From: an uncultured Shewanella sp.
GTDB taxonomy: Bacteria; Pseudomonadota; Gammaproteobacteria; Enterobacterales; Shewanellaceae
Length of the DNA stretch: 64,000 bases
NCBI RefSeq assembly: GCF_947497935.1
Contig: NZ_CANMIO010000004.1
Coordinates: forward strand, 1 to 64,000
Direction: 5' to 3'
Numbering within the stretch: the stretch's first letter is position 1; every line of letters begins with the position of its first letter. The translations under genes and the position numbers were made by a program. Below, in pieces: positions 7,943 to 17,184 of the stretch. The notes under the pieces are model-generated. The model worked only from the letters and a program-made list of their open reading frames with translations. It was not told where the DNA came from and ran no database searches.

Positions 7943-8323
7943 ATGTTTAGAGTACTAACGGCTATCTGTATGGTGATGCTGATGTCAATTCCAGCAGCCA
8001 ACGCGATGAAGCTTAAAGACTATCACAAAGAGATCATGACAGCTGACAACGGCAAAGTAGATTGCAGTTTTTGCCACGGCGAAGCCAAACGCAAAACCAT
8101 TCCAGACGCAAGCGCCTGTGAAAGCTGTCACAGCACACCAGGCGATGTAGCCGAACTCACCAAACGTCCAGCTGGTTCAGGTCACGATGTAGAGCCAAAC
8201 CCACATGACAGCCTACACTACGGCACAGACTTACCTTGCACTTACTGTCACCAAGAGCACAAAGAGAGCAAGGTTTACTGTAATCAGTGTCACGAGTTTG
8301 AATACCCAGATATGAAGCGATAG
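7943..8323 (+). CDS. Periplasmic tetraheme cytochrome c (flavocytochrome c3 heme-domain type)
   Basis: This 126-residue protein has a signal peptide (cut near residue 21) and four CxxCH heme sites: CSFCH (41-45), CESCH (59-63), CTYCH (99-103) and CNQCH (113-117). Several extra histidines (for example in HDVEPNPHDSLHY) could be distal ligands. Size and motif spacing resemble the N-terminal heme domain of Shewanella fumarate reductase FccA. Here that domain is a separate protein beside a heme-less flavoprotein, an arrangement known from two-subunit methacrylate-type reductases. It is likely the electron donor to the flavoprotein at 4475, itself fed from the membrane quinol pool, for example through a CymA-type enzyme encoded elsewhere. 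It lies 192 bases after the lyase, probably in the same transcript. Confidence 0.9.
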   Translation: MFRVLTAICMVMLMSIPAANAMKLKDYHKEIMTADNGKVDCSFCHGEAKRKTIPDASACESCHSTPGDVAELTKRPAGSGHDVEPNPHDSLHYGTDLPCTYCHQEHKESKVYCNQCHEFEYPDMKR

Positions 8324-8329
8324 GTTCTA

Positions 8330-8640
8330 GCGCCAAATAAAGCAAAGAAGGACCTAGATTCTAGGGCGCTTCGCTCCGAGGACGGGCTGCGCCCTACTAG
8401 GAAAAGCAAAAATCACGACCTTTGTCTCTTCTTTGCTTTTCCGGCTTCTCCCGTCTTTGCTTTTCCTAGGATCTAAAACCTTTCTTTGCCTTGCCGTAAG
8501 CGCAGCGATCCGTAGTGACGCAGTCACGTTCCCTAGGCCGCAGGCCGTTCGGCTCTTACCGTCTCAGCTTGAATCATCTTAGCTTGTACCGTCTTTGCTT
8601 TTCCTAGGACCTAGAACCTTCTTTTAACCCTAGAACCTTC
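8330..8640. repeat. Intergenic repeat mosaic
   Basis: This holds a CTAG...CGCTTCGCTCCGAG...GGGCTGCGCCCTACTAG unit (8353-8400) and a CCGTAAGCGCAGCG...GCAGTCACG...CTAGGCCGCAGGCCGTTCG unit (about 8493-8551). Around them are short phrases such as CGTCTTTGCTTTTCCTAGG that recur at several other sites. No gene is supported here. Confidence 0.75.
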
Positions 8641-8642
8641 TT

Positions 8643-9026
8643 TTAAACCGCCTGCCAAAACACGGTAAATGAAGCGAATATCGCCACAAACCAAGATAGA
8701 GATCGCAGCGTACCTTTATCCATTAAATACAGTAGCTGATAGGCTATGCGGGCTAGCACATGCACCACCGCAGCAGTTTCGGCAATGCCATTAACTTTAT
8801 CTGTTGCAATCACCGCCAAGACTGAAAGTCCAAAAATCAGCAGTGATTCGAAGGCGTTTTGATGCGCCGCGACCGCTCTAGCGCCAAAGCCTGTGAGTTT
8901 AGACTGCTGCTCTCGTGGGTGGTTATTGTCATAACCTCCAAGCTTAGCCATTGCCACAGCAACGGGCCCTTTTGCAGCGTAGGGAAGCAACATGGTGATA
9001 AATAGGCAGATGAGTAATGTCGTCAT
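8643..9026 (-). CDS. MAPEG family membrane protein
   Basis: This 127-residue integral membrane protein has about four hydrophobic segments. The family motif is seen in ARAVAAHQNAFESLLIFG, the glutathione/eicosanoid-metabolism (MAPEG) signature with Arg and the Asn-x-x-Glu pair. Bacterial members are small and mostly uncharacterised; some have glutathione-dependent activity in vitro. An AAGGGAT ribosome site precedes the ATG. It stands alone between two repeat-rich gaps, so context gives no hint of a specific role. Confidence 0.8.
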   Translation of the reverse strand: MTTLLICLFITMLLPYAAKGPVAVAMAKLGGYDNNHPREQQSKLTGFGARAVAAHQNAFESLLIFGLSVLAVIATDKVNGIAETAAVVHVLARIAYQLLYLMDKGTLRSLSWFVAIFASFTVFWQAV

Positions 9027-9347
9027 AGTGAGATCCCTTTCTTATTGTTATTGTTAATCGTTTTACCTGAAACTAAGGCTTTATTGGTTATAACCCTACA
9101 GGATTATCAATACAGGTTCTAGGTGCTAGGAAAGCGAGAAATCAAGGCGGTTAGCGCTAAGACGAGAAAGCCGGAAAGCAACAGCAAGAAACTGTAGAGC
9201 CGCATTTATGCCGTCACTTTTTTAGGCGGAACTAGAGCTGTTAGTTATAGGAAACAACGCCTAGGTCGGAGAAGCTACTTTTCCTAGGAGCGAGTTCCTA
9301 GGAAAAGTCGTGACAAGCTAATACGTGTAAAAACGGCTAGTTAGAGC
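9027..9347. repeat. Intergenic gap with decayed, reverse-oriented repeat phrases
   Basis: Phrases such as GCTAAGACGAGAAAGCCGG and CTTTTCCTAGGAGCGAG are reverse complements or variants of the repeat units seen at 1-400 and 8330-8640. I see no gene and no convincing terminator. Confidence 0.5.
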
Positions 9348-9905
9348 TTATTTAGGCACGGCTTTTTTCATCTGTAATCCAATGAAGATAAAACTTAAGC
9401 CTTCAAACACAAAAGAGACGCCAACGAAAATCCCTAAAATAGACAATGAAAACTCCGGATCTTTCATCAGGCTGAAAAAGTAAATTGCAATCGCTGTGGA
9501 TAATAAACCACTGAATACAATCACTAGCCAACCATCTAAGTTCTTACGACTGATAAAACCAAAGAACATCCGAGTCACGCCGTTAAACAGCATAATCATT
9601 ATCATCATCACAGTGATGGTTAACAAGCCGACATAGGGCTCGGCTAAAATAAAAATACCACCAATCAGATAGAACAGAGCACTAATGACATACCAAGACT
9701 TGGCTTTCCATTTAGGGATACTCAAGGTGTGATAGACCTGCACCAGACCAATCACAAGAAAGATCCCGCCGATAATGGTGGTAATAGTCATTCCTACCGC
9801 CACAGGTAGACTAATAGCTAAAATTCCGGCAAAAGTCACAACCACACCGACCATCACAAACCATTTCCAGCCTTTGGTTAGCATGCTATTTACTGGGTTT
9901 TCCAT
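9348..9905 (-). CDS. HdeD family (DUF308) inner-membrane protein
   Basis: This 185-residue protein has six predicted transmembrane helices arranged as three hairpins, each with the glycine-rich GGIFLVIGLVQ-like or ALFYLIGGIFILAEP pattern of the DUF308 repeat. In E. coli HdeD supports acid resistance at high cell density; elsewhere the function is unclear. A good AAGGAT ribosome site precedes the start. No partner gene is adjacent. Confidence 0.8.
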   Translation of the reverse strand: MENPVNSMLTKGWKWFVMVGVVVTFAGILAISLPVAVGMTITTIIGGIFLVIGLVQVYHTLSIPKWKAKSWYVISALFYLIGGIFILAEPYVGLLTITVMMIMIMLFNGVTRMFFGFISRKNLDGWLVIVFSGLLSTAIAIYFFSLMKDPEFSLSILGIFVGVSFVFEGLSFIFIGLQMKKAVPK

Positions 9906-10327
9906 ATTATATCCTTAAGAATCAGCTGATTGATTAGCAGCTAAGCCTGAGTGTTCAATTCATTTTTAGATTGTTTATCAAATACAAATCCAACCATTTG
10001 AATTGGCGATACAAGCTCAAGTATTGGTCATCAATGAAGATATGACTAGCTGTAAGTCAATATTTATTGGTTTAATCTAATGCCTACCGAGAGTTAACAG
10101 ATTTTTACTCTAGGCGTACAAGGTTAAGCCAGTGATATAAACCGCGAGAGACAGTTATGGTAGAACTCAAGACTAAATGCGAACGTGACCAATGTCACAA
10201 ATGACGATGTAGCGTGACTTTAATGACGGGGGGATATTGCTCATATCAAAAATAAGGCTCCGGGATAGGTTGAGTACCTGCCGCAAGCCTGCACCAGAGC
10301 CGGACAGGCTTATGGAGTAGATAATTT
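9906..10327. other. Intergenic region, no gene seen
   Basis: This region separates the HdeD-like gene from btuF. The only structure I see is an AAGCCTG/CAGGCTT inverted repeat (10285-10311) just after the btuF stop, without a T run, which could be a weak terminator for that gene. Confidence 0.4.
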
Positions 10328-11164
10328 TTAACGTGCCTTATCTAACGCTTCACATAAAGCTTCTACCCCAAGTAGGGCTCGTGGAGCGGCGCGGTGAAGC
10401 AAGTCGGCATTTAACTGATAGATATGCTGATTTTTAACCGCTGGGATCTCCGGCCAGCCACTCCAATCTACGCCTATGATGTTACCTTCATCCTGACTTT
10501 GCAAAATCACCTCAGGTTGCTTGAGTACTACGGTTTCTAAGCTGACTTGTGGGTAATCGTTAGCAGCATCAACAAACACATTATCGCCATGACACACTGA
10601 AATGATCTGTTGGATCCAACTGTTTTTAGCCACCGTCATTAACGGTGTCGACCAGAGTTGATAGAAGACATTTACCTCTGGCTTGGCAAGGTTATCGCTA
10701 CGTAACTGCTTAAGCTGCTGACGATAATCGTCAGCGACTTTTGCTGCTTGAACTTGGTGACCCGTAAGCTCTCCTAACGCTTCAAGTTCATCCGCTACCG
10801 CCTCTAAAGTCTTAGGGTTACTATCAAATACCCGAAAGCCTAGCTCTTTGATACGAGTTATATCTTCAGCTTTATTACCACTAGCCCATACCACGACCAG
10901 ATCAGGCTCAAGCTCAAGTATGCGCTCAACTTGTACCCCGTGATAACCGCCAATACGAGGAATAGCGAGAGCAGCTTTTGGGAAATCAGCATGATCTGTG
11001 GTTGCCACAATCGACTCCCCCGCACCAATGGCATACAGCATCTCCACCGAGTGCGGCGACAATGCAACGATCCGCTTAGCAGGCGTTGCGATATCAGCAT
11101 GCGCAAAAGCTGATGCTAAAGCGCAAGCCGTCAGCAACACAAATAATCTGGTAACTCTGTTCAT
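10328..11164 (-). CDS. btuF: Periplasmic cobalamin-binding protein BtuF-like
   Basis: This 278-residue periplasmic binding protein belongs to the helical-backbone (cobalamin/siderophore) class. It has a signal peptide (MNRVTRLFVLLTACALASAFAHA), then KRIVALSPHSVEMLYAIGAG, IPRIGGYHGVQVERILELEPDLVVVW, and the C-terminal HIYQLNADLLHRAAPRALLG typical of BtuF. The ATG at 11164 is preferred over an in-frame codon 36 bases upstream, because the signal peptide starts there and an AAAAGGAT ribosome site precedes it. With the BtuC-like permease and ATPase at 17185-19153 it would form the B12 importer. It is separated from them by the biosynthetic genes and a tandem repeat. Confidence 0.88.
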   Translation of the reverse strand: MNRVTRLFVLLTACALASAFAHADIATPAKRIVALSPHSVEMLYAIGAGESIVATTDHADFPKAALAIPRIGGYHGVQVERILELEPDLVVVWASGNKAEDITRIKELGFRVFDSNPKTLEAVADELEALGELTGHQVQAAKVADDYRQQLKQLRSDNLAKPEVNVFYQLWSTPLMTVAKNSWIQQIISVCHGDNVFVDAANDYPQVSLETVVLKQPEVILQSQDEGNIIGVDWSGWPEIPAVKNQHIYQLNADLLHRAAPRALLGVEALCEALDKAR

Positions 11165-11332
11165 TAAAATCCTTTTTGTTTTAAGTTCGGCATGATCCAA
11201 AAATGTCCTAGAGCGTTCGCAAGCTCACTGCGAGAACGCTTCGCGGCTAGAGCGGACTGCGTCCTGCTATAACATCAACTGAATAAATAAGGCTACCCCT
11301 AGCAAACGATCCCCCTAATGGATATTTCACTG

Positions 11333-11750
11333 GCTAAGCCATCAAGCTTTCTCCAAAACAGCCAGCTCCTGAGCATACGACTCTTTCTAAGAGACTGTTG
11401 ATGGAGTGAACTCTAGTCTAATCAACCTGCACCGACAAGAACGCCACCACAAAGAAGGCGAAGAAAGTAATTTCTAACTGATCTCTTTTGTAGCTAAGCC
11501 GTCAAGCCGCTCAGTATAAAAAGCCTAGCCCCTGAGCATACGACACTTTCTAAGAGCCGGTTGATGGAGTGAACTATTATCTAAATTCAACCCGCACCGA
11601 CAATAACGCCACAACAATTAATGCGAAGAAGCAATTTCAAACTGATCGCTTTTGTAGCTAAGCCGTCAAGCTTTCTCAGCCCATGAGCATACGAGTAGTA
11701 TGTGATTGGGTGAGAAAGCGCAGACAATAACGCTACAGAAGCTAGCAGGA
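11333..11750. repeat. Tandem repeat of about 160 bases, three copies (last truncated)
   Basis: Copies start at GCTAAGCC positions 11333, 11493 and 11657, giving periods of 160 and 164 bases. Shared landmarks are GTCAAG after the start, CTGAGCATACGA, CTTTCTAAGAG, TTGATGGAGTGAACT, CACCGACAA and ACTGATC with CTTTTGTA at the end. Copies differ at many positions, so the duplication is old. The block lies after cobO and before btuF, both on the minus strand. Just left of it (11205-11270) is a variant of the CTAG/CGCTTCG intergenic repeat. No reading frame is supported. Confidence 0.75.
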
Positions 11751-11756
11751 CGAAAT

Positions 11757-12434
11757 TTAGTAGTCGAAGCCGGGCTGGGCTTTTATTCCGGCTTCAAACG
11801 CATGTTTGATCGGTTGCACTTCGCTCACAGTATCTGCAAGCTCGACAATCGCCCTGTGACAGGCTCTGCCCGTAACAATCACATGCTGCATTGGTGGGCG
11901 GTTCTTTAGCGCTTCAATCACCCGCTCCACTTCTAGATAGTGATAACTGACCATATAGGTCAGCTCATCTAGCATAACTAAATCGATTGTTTCATCTTGC
12001 AGTAACTTCTCGGTGGCTTCCCAGGCTTTTACTGCCGCAGCGGTATCTTTTTCACGATCTTGGGTTTCCCAAGTAAAGCCGGTTCCCATTACATGGAACT
12101 CAACGCCTGCACCTTCGAGCAACGTGCGCTCACCACAGTCCCAGTTGCCCTTAATAAACTGCACAACAGCCGCTTTTTTACCATGTCCGACTGCGCGTAC
12201 CACGGTGCCAAAACCTGAGGTGGATTTACCTTTACCGTTACCGGTTAGCACTAAAAGGATCCCTTTCTCCTCTTGAGCACGGGCGATCTTGGCATCTACA
12301 CCTTCTTTGATCCGCTGTTGTCGCGCTTTATGACGCTCTGCTTTTACAGCTTCAGCTCTCGCCTCTTCCGATTGAGTTGTAGCTGATTGAGCAGCTGCGA
12401 CTTGATCTGCCTCGTTCGAGTTATTATCCGTCAT
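11757..12434 (-). CDS. cobO: Cob(I)alamin adenosyltransferase (CobA/CobO/BtuR type)
   Basis: This 225-residue enzyme transfers the adenosyl group of ATP to cob(I)alamin or cobinamide. The family P-loop is LTGNGKGKSTSGFG, followed by VVQFIKGNWDCGE, the LVMLDELTYMVSY Walker B region, VIVTGRACHRAIVELADTVSEV and a typical C-terminal KAQPGFDY. An extra N-terminal stretch of about 55 residues is rich in Ala, Glu and Lys. A GGGAAG ribosome site precedes the ATG. It prepares corrinoid for the CobQ, CobU, CobS and CobT steps encoded next door. Confidence 0.93.
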   Translation of the reverse strand: MTDNNSNEADQVAAAQSATTQSEEARAEAVKAERHKARQQRIKEGVDAKIARAQEEKGILLVLTGNGKGKSTSGFGTVVRAVGHGKKAAVVQFIKGNWDCGERTLLEGAGVEFHVMGTGFTWETQDREKDTAAAVKAWEATEKLLQDETIDLVMLDELTYMVSYHYLEVERVIEALKNRPPMQHVIVTGRACHRAIVELADTVSEVQPIKHAFEAGIKAQPGFDY

Positions 12435-12763
12435 ATTACTTCCCTACTTTATCCCTTAAACACTAATCTAATTTGCAAACAAACTAAAAAACACCCAACA
12501 GCTTTTCGGCTAAAATGTTGTCTCTCACAGCTAAAACCACCTTTATCAACTCAATTTAAAAACCCACAACAAACTCAGCATTGGCGAGGGTTTGAACAAA
12601 GTGAATTATGAAGCCCGCACATCATATTTTAATCGTTTAGTTAGCGCACAACCAACGTTCAACTTTCAAGCAAAAAGGCGATTTTTCACACCTTTATCAT
12701 TTTTACCCGCTTTAAGCCTTATAAATACATTTTTAGTTTTAAATACCAAGCAAGCTTGATAAG
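12435..12763. other. Intergenic gap within the cobalamin block
   Basis: This AT-rich stretch lies between cobQ and cobO. I see no gene, repeat or hairpin of note. Its length suggests cobO may have its own promoter. Confidence 0.4.
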
Positions 12764-14371
12764 TTAATGTCGATCCCAGATCTGATCGAATCGATCAAGA
12801 TCGAGATGTTGTTCTAATACATCAGCCAATCGATCCAGTTGCTGCTCGCGTACTTGATTAACATCAACCACTGCAGCATCTTTCATTCCTGCCCATTGCA
12901 AAATAAGTTGGCACGCCTGTGGCGAGTCAAATAGGCCATGAACATAGGTACCCAATATTTGACCATCACTAGATAACATTCCCTCTGGCGCTGTTGGTGC
13001 CGGTTGATTATCTACACTTGGGTCTATTGTGGAGTGCGCCTCTTGTTCTGAGTCGTTTTTAGCCCGTAACTGCAAAGGCTGAGTCAATGGCATTAACGAG
13101 CGAGAACGACCACTGTGGATCTCATAGCCTGTAACCTCTGCAGTTTCACCGAGTAGGTTTAAACTGCCCTCAACTTGCTGCAGAATTTTATGAGTCGTTA
13201 GCTCAGTCGCCAGTGGTAACAGGCCTAACCCTTCGCTATTACCCGGCGTATCTTCAACCCCTTGCGGATCATCAATTATCATCCCTAGCATTTGGTAACC
13301 ACCGCAGATCCCCAGCACTTTGCCGCCATAGCGCAGGTGCTTTTCAATGGCACTATCCCAGCCTTGCTGACGGATAAAATCGAGATCGGCGCGGACGTTT
13401 TTGCTGCCAGGAATAATGATTAAATCCGCTTGAGGAAGTGTATGTGTGCCCTTCTCTATATTCTGCGCCTGTGTTTGCAATGACACATAATTAAAATCGA
13501 TCTGCGGGTTAAGCCTTAAGGGATCAAAGTCAGTGTGGTTACTAATACGCGGCAGCACTAGCACTAAGACTTTAAGCTTAGTATCAGAAGATTTTTCTGG
13601 CGCTGCAATTAATGCATCTTCTGCATCTAAATGCAGGTCGTGCAAATAAGGTAACACGCCTAACACCGGCTTTTTAGTGTAGTTTTCTAACCAATCTAAG
13701 CCACCTTGCAACAGGCTAACATCACCTCTAAAACGGTTAATCACAAAGCCTTTCACTCGCGCTTGTTCAGACTCGCTCAGTAACGCTAAGGTACCGACCA
13801 AGTGGGCAAACACGCCGCCTTTGTCGATATCAGCAATAATAATTACAGGGCAATCCACCTCTTCAGCAAAGCCCATATTGGCAATATCGCCTTCACGCAG
13901 ATTGATCTCGGCAGGGCTACCCGCGCCTTCCACCAGCAACATGTCGTAGTCGCTGATTAAACGCTGATAGGAGGCTTTAACAGCCGCCATCGCCTTGACT
14001 CGATAGCCCTCAGCATTCTTGCCAAAGTAATCTTCGGCCTCCATCTTCATCAAAGCTTTACCATGGACAATGACTTGCGACCCCGTATCTGAGCTGGGCT
14101 TTAACAAAATAGGGTTAAAGTCGATTTGCGGCTCAAGATGACAAGCAACGGCTTGCAGTGCTTGGGCGCGTCCAATCTCGCCACCATCTATGGTCACCGC
14201 GCTATTAAGCGCCATATTTTGCGGCTTAAAGGGGGCGACTTTAACGCCATTTCTCACAAACAAGCGGCACAAACCTGCTACTAAGGTGCTCTTGCCTGCA
14301 TCGGATGTGGTGCCTTGTACCATTAACACCTTAGTGAGAGGCTTGGCTTTATTGTTATTCGATGTTGCCAT
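12764..14371 (-). CDS. cobQ: Cobyric acid synthase (CobQ/CbiP)
   Basis: This 535-residue ATP- and glutamine-dependent amidase acts on adenosylcobyrinic acid a,c-diamide. The N-terminal dethiobiotin-synthetase-like domain starts [20 protein letters not shown] and includes the [14 protein letters not shown] motif. The C-terminal class I glutamine amidotransferase has its Cys in [11 protein letters not shown] and its His in [11 protein letters not shown] Pro/Ser/Glu-rich stretch of roughly 30 residues (around [13 protein letters not shown]) lies before the catalytic His and probably explains the slightly long protein. It starts 11 bases after cobU, with the likely ribosome site inside the end of cobU. 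Confidence 0.93.
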   Translation of the reverse strand: MATSNNNKAKPLTKVLMVQGTTSDAGKSTLVAGLCRLFVRNGVKVAPFKPQNMALNSAVTIDGGEIGRAQALQAVACHLEPQIDFNPILLKPSSDTGSQVIVHGKALMKMEAEDYFGKNAEGYRVKAMAAVKASYQRLISDYDMLLVEGAGSPAEINLREGDIANMGFAEEVDCPVIIIADIDKGGVFAHLVGTLALLSESEQARVKGFVINRFRGDVSLLQGGLDWLENYTKKPVLGVLPYLHDLHLDAEDALIAAPEKSSDTKLKVLVLVLPRISNHTDFDPLRLNPQIDFNYVSLQTQAQNIEKGTHTLPQADLIIIPGSKNVRADLDFIRQQGWDSAIEKHLRYGGKVLGICGGYQMLGMIIDDPQGVEDTPGNSEGLGLLPLATELTTHKILQQVEGSLNLLGETAEVTGYEIHSGRSRSLMPLTQPLQLRAKNDSEQEAHSTIDPSVDNQPAPTAPEGMLSSDGQILGTYVHGLFDSPQACQLILQWAGMKDAAVVDVNQVREQQLDRLADVLEQHLDLDRFDQIWDRH

Positions 14372-14382
14372 ATTTTGTCTGT

Positions 14383-14964
14383 TTAACCTTTTAAATTCAG
14401 GGGTAAGCCTGCGGTCACTAAGGTGACTCTGTCTGCAATAGCCGCAATATTTTGATGTAGCCAGCCCGCTTCGTCGACGAAGCGACGGTTTATCTCGCCC
14501 ATTGGCACTATGCCGCAGCCGACTTCGTTACTCACCAAAATGACCGTTCCCGATAGCTCGCTTAAGGTTTGTAAAAAATCGGTTTTTACCTGCTGCCAGC
14601 AATCTTGTTTTTCAAAGTTGACTTGTTTTTGCAAGGCAGGCTCTTCTTGCAACAGATGGTTAGTTAACCATAGGGTTAAACAATCGACCAAGATGATGCT
14701 GTTCTCGCCAGCGTGCTCCTTTAGGGCAGTAGTCAACTCAAGCGGACTCTCGATGGTATGCCAGTTAATATCATCGGTTTCGCGCTGAGTTTGATGGTGA
14801 CGAATACGCTGCGCCATTTCGCTATCGAGCGCCTGCGCAGTAGCGACATAAATGCAATCAGCACTAATATTAATGCCAGCTGCGTCAGCTAAATATTGCT
14901 GCACTTGCGCCTCGGCGAAGCGGCTCTTACCGCTACGTGCGCCGCCTAAAACCAGATGGATCAC
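14383..14964 (-). CDS. cobU: Adenosylcobinamide kinase / phosphate guanylyltransferase (CobU)
   Basis: This 193-residue bifunctional enzyme phosphorylates adenosylcobinamide and converts it to the GDP form, the activated partner for CobS. The P-loop is [15 protein letters not shown], followed by [21 protein letters not shown], the Walker B-like [11 protein letters not shown], and [11 protein letters not shown]. The start is GTG, with AGGAG seven bases upstream. It overlaps the cobS stop by four bases (GTGA), so the two are translationally coupled. Confidence 0.94.
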   Translation of the reverse strand: MIHLVLGGARSGKSRFAEAQVQQYLADAAGINISADCIYVATAQALDSEMAQRIRHHQTQRETDDINWHTIESPLELTTALKEHAGENSIILVDCLTLWLTNHLLQEEPALQKQVNFEKQDCWQQVKTDFLQTLSELSGTVILVSNEVGCGIVPMGEINRRFVDEAGWLHQNIAAIADRVTLVTAGLPLNLKG

Positions 14965-15740
14965 CAGCTCACTCCTAAAACAAGTAACAGCAGATAACAG
15001 GTCAACTCAGAGCCTTGCTGGGCTGCGCCTAGCGTATCTCCGGTATAACCACCGATCTGCTTTCTAAACAGTCTGACAAAACCGTAGCGCACTATAATAA
15101 GGCCAAGGGTTAAGACTAAGGCTTGCATCACCCCCACTAACAACAGCGCCAACACGCCAGTTGCAAGCAAGATAGATAACTCATTAATGCCCTGCTCTTG
15201 AGCAAGCGGTTTACTCTTGCTGGTATCTGAGTCGCTGACATATGGCTCGGAGAAAATAAAGCTCGCAGCCACAATTCGGCTTAAGCAGTGGCCTAAGATC
15301 AGCGCTAAACTCACACTACTCGGGTCAAACAGCGCAAGCTCTGTTAGCAGCTGCCACTTGAGTAACAGGGCCAACACCAGTGCTAATGCGCCATAACTGC
15401 CAAGGCGCGAATCTTTCATAATGCTAAGCTTGGCTTCAACCGTCCAACCACCACCTAATCCATCGGCGGTATCGGCAAGGCCGTCCTCATGAAAGCCCCC
15501 CGTGACTAACACGCTGGTGATCATCGCTAATACAATGGCGATAGAAGGCGAGACCCAATACAGCATTAACGTGTAAACCAGTGCACTAATCACGCCCACC
15601 AGCAAGCCAACCAAGCCAAAGTAGCGACTGGCTTTATTCAGTTTATCTGCATCGACCTCAATCCATTTCGGCATCGGAATTCGTGTAAAGAACCCCATCG
15701 CGATAAAGAAAAGATTGAGCTGTTGTTGCCAAGCTTGCAT
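14961..15740 (-). CDS. cobS: Adenosylcobinamide-GDP ribazoletransferase (cobalamin synthase, CobS)
   Basis: This 259-residue membrane enzyme joins adenosylcobinamide-GDP to alpha-ribazole (or its phosphate) in the inner membrane. Features are FFIAMGFFTRIPMP near the start, the acidic motif GGFHEDGLADTADGLGGG, KDSRLGSYGALALVL, and the C-terminal GGYTGDTLGAAQQ. About six hydrophobic helices are seen. AAGGAT precedes the ATG. It is upstream of and overlaps cobU. Confidence 0.94.
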   Translation of the reverse strand: MQAWQQQLNLFFIAMGFFTRIPMPKWIEVDADKLNKASRYFGLVGLLVGVISALVYTLMLYWVSPSIAIVLAMITSVLVTGGFHEDGLADTADGLGGGWTVEAKLSIMKDSRLGSYGALALVLALLLKWQLLTELALFDPSSVSLALILGHCLSRIVAASFIFSEPYVSDSDTSKSKPLAQEQGINELSILLATGVLALLLVGVMQALVLTLGLIIVRYGFVRLFRKQIGGYTGDTLGAAQQGSELTCYLLLLVLGVSW

Positions 15741-16110
15741 GTAAAAATCCTTAAAATATCGAATAAAGCTAAGACGAAAAAACCGAGAATATCAGAGACG
15801 GTAAAAGCCGAAGAAGCAAAGACGAACGCTCTTCTACCTACCGGAACAAGGATAACCTTCCACTCTTTTCCGGCTTTTCCAGCTCTTTAGTTCTAACTTG
15901 TACCGTCTTGTCCCGTAGGTCGGTATTTATGCCGGCAAATCCTTTATATAAAACCAAGATTGATGGGCTAAAGCCCAACCTACAAAAGAATAAATAAGCT
16001 CTTTCGTCTCTGCTTGTACCGTAAGCAAAGCGTTCTGTAGTGACGACGTCACGTTCGCTAGGCCGCAGGCCGTTCGTCTGAGCCTGTACCGTCTTAGCTT
16101 GTTTCGGCTG
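15741..16110. repeat. Intergenic repeat mosaic between cobT and cobS
   Basis: It includes the palindromic phrase GATGGGCTAAAGCCCAACCTACA near 15961-15983 and a CCGTAAGCAAAGCG...GTCACG...CTAGGCCGCAGGCCGTTCG unit at 16019-16080. The AAGACG/CGTCTT-type phrases match the other mosaics. No gene is supported. Confidence 0.7.
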
Positions 16111-17139
16111 TTAAATCTCTATGCCAACATCTTCGAAGCTGGCCATCTCGTTATAAAAATTTGTGGCTGCTTGGATAAGCGGTAACGCCAGTGCAGCGCC
16201 CGTACCTTCACCTAGCTTCATGCCAAGCTTTAATAATGGTTTAGCTTGCAGGAACTCCAGCATCAACACATGTCCCTTCTCATCTGACTGATGAGCGAAA
16301 ATCATATAATCTCGTACATTTGGATTAATCTTCACCGCCGCTAACGCTGCGGCGCTAGCAATAAAACCATCGACAATAATAAGCATGTTACGCTCGGCTG
16401 CGGCTAGCATTGCCCCCGTCATCTGTACTATCTCAAAGCCGCCGACACAGGCCAGTACCTGCATAGGGTCATCAAGTTCACTGTGATGCACAAGCAACGC
16501 TTGCTCAACGAGCATCTTCTTACGCTTAAAGGTCGCCGCATCTATGCCAGTGCCACGGCCAACACAATCTTCGACTTTGCATCCTGTTAAGGCTGACATT
16601 ATCGCGGCGGCTGACGAAGTATTGCCAATCCCCATCTCACCTAAGGCAATCAAATTACAACCATTTTGATGGTGCAGCTCGACTCTTTCGGTCGCCATCT
16701 TAAAGCCTTGTTTCACCGCGCCTAAAGTCATCGCCGCGCGTTTATGAATCGGGCCAGTGCCCGAGCCTAAACGCTGGTTAATCACGCCCTCTAGATTTTC
16801 AATCGGCTTTAAAATTCCGCAATCGATCACTTCTAAATCGAAGCCCACCTGACGGGTAAACACGTTAATCGCCGCGCCGCCGTTGATAAAGTTAACCACC
16901 ATCTGAGTGGTCACCTCACTAGGTGCTATCGATACCCCCGACTCTGCAATACCGTGATCGGCGGCAAAGACCATCATCTTCGGGTTGGTGATTTGTGGCT
17001 TATCTTTACCTAACACTCTGGCTATTTGCAGAGCCAATGATTCGAGATCACCCAGCGCGCCTAGAGGTTTAGTTTTGGTGTCTATTTTTTGCTGGATCTG
17101 TTCATCAAATTCAGTGTTTATTGCTTTTATATCAAACAT
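16111..17139 (-). CDS. cobT: Nicotinate-nucleotide-dimethylbenzimidazole phosphoribosyltransferase (CobT)
   Basis: This 342-residue enzyme makes alpha-ribazole phosphate, the lower-ligand nucleotide. Motifs are [20 protein letters not shown] near the N-terminus, [43 protein letters not shown] and the C-terminal catalytic Glu region [19 protein letters not shown]. The ATG at 17139 follows GTGGAG at good distance; the longer frame would need a TTG start. It lies 45 bases after the BtuC-like permease, probably in the riboswitch-led transcript. Confidence 0.94.
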   Translation of the reverse strand: MFDIKAINTEFDEQIQQKIDTKTKPLGALGDLESLALQIARVLGKDKPQITNPKMMVFAADHGIAESGVSIAPSEVTTQMVVNFINGGAAINVFTRQVGFDLEVIDCGILKPIENLEGVINQRLGSGTGPIHKRAAMTLGAVKQGFKMATERVELHHQNGCNLIALGEMGIGNTSSAAAIMSALTGCKVEDCVGRGTGIDAATFKRKKMLVEQALLVHHSELDDPMQVLACVGGFEIVQMTGAMLAAAERNMLIIVDGFIASAAALAAVKINPNVRDYMIFAHQSDEKGHVLMLEFLQAKPLLKLGMKLGEGTGAALALPLIQAATNFYNEMASFEDVGIEI

Positions 17140-17184
17140 CGCGGGCTCCACTTTGCCACTCAATAAGGTTTTTAATCTGGCTCG

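Noticed and set aside
11333..11750. Tandem repeat considered as a CRISPR array
   Set aside because: Units are about 160 bases and diverged along their whole length, with no short identical repeats and unique spacers.
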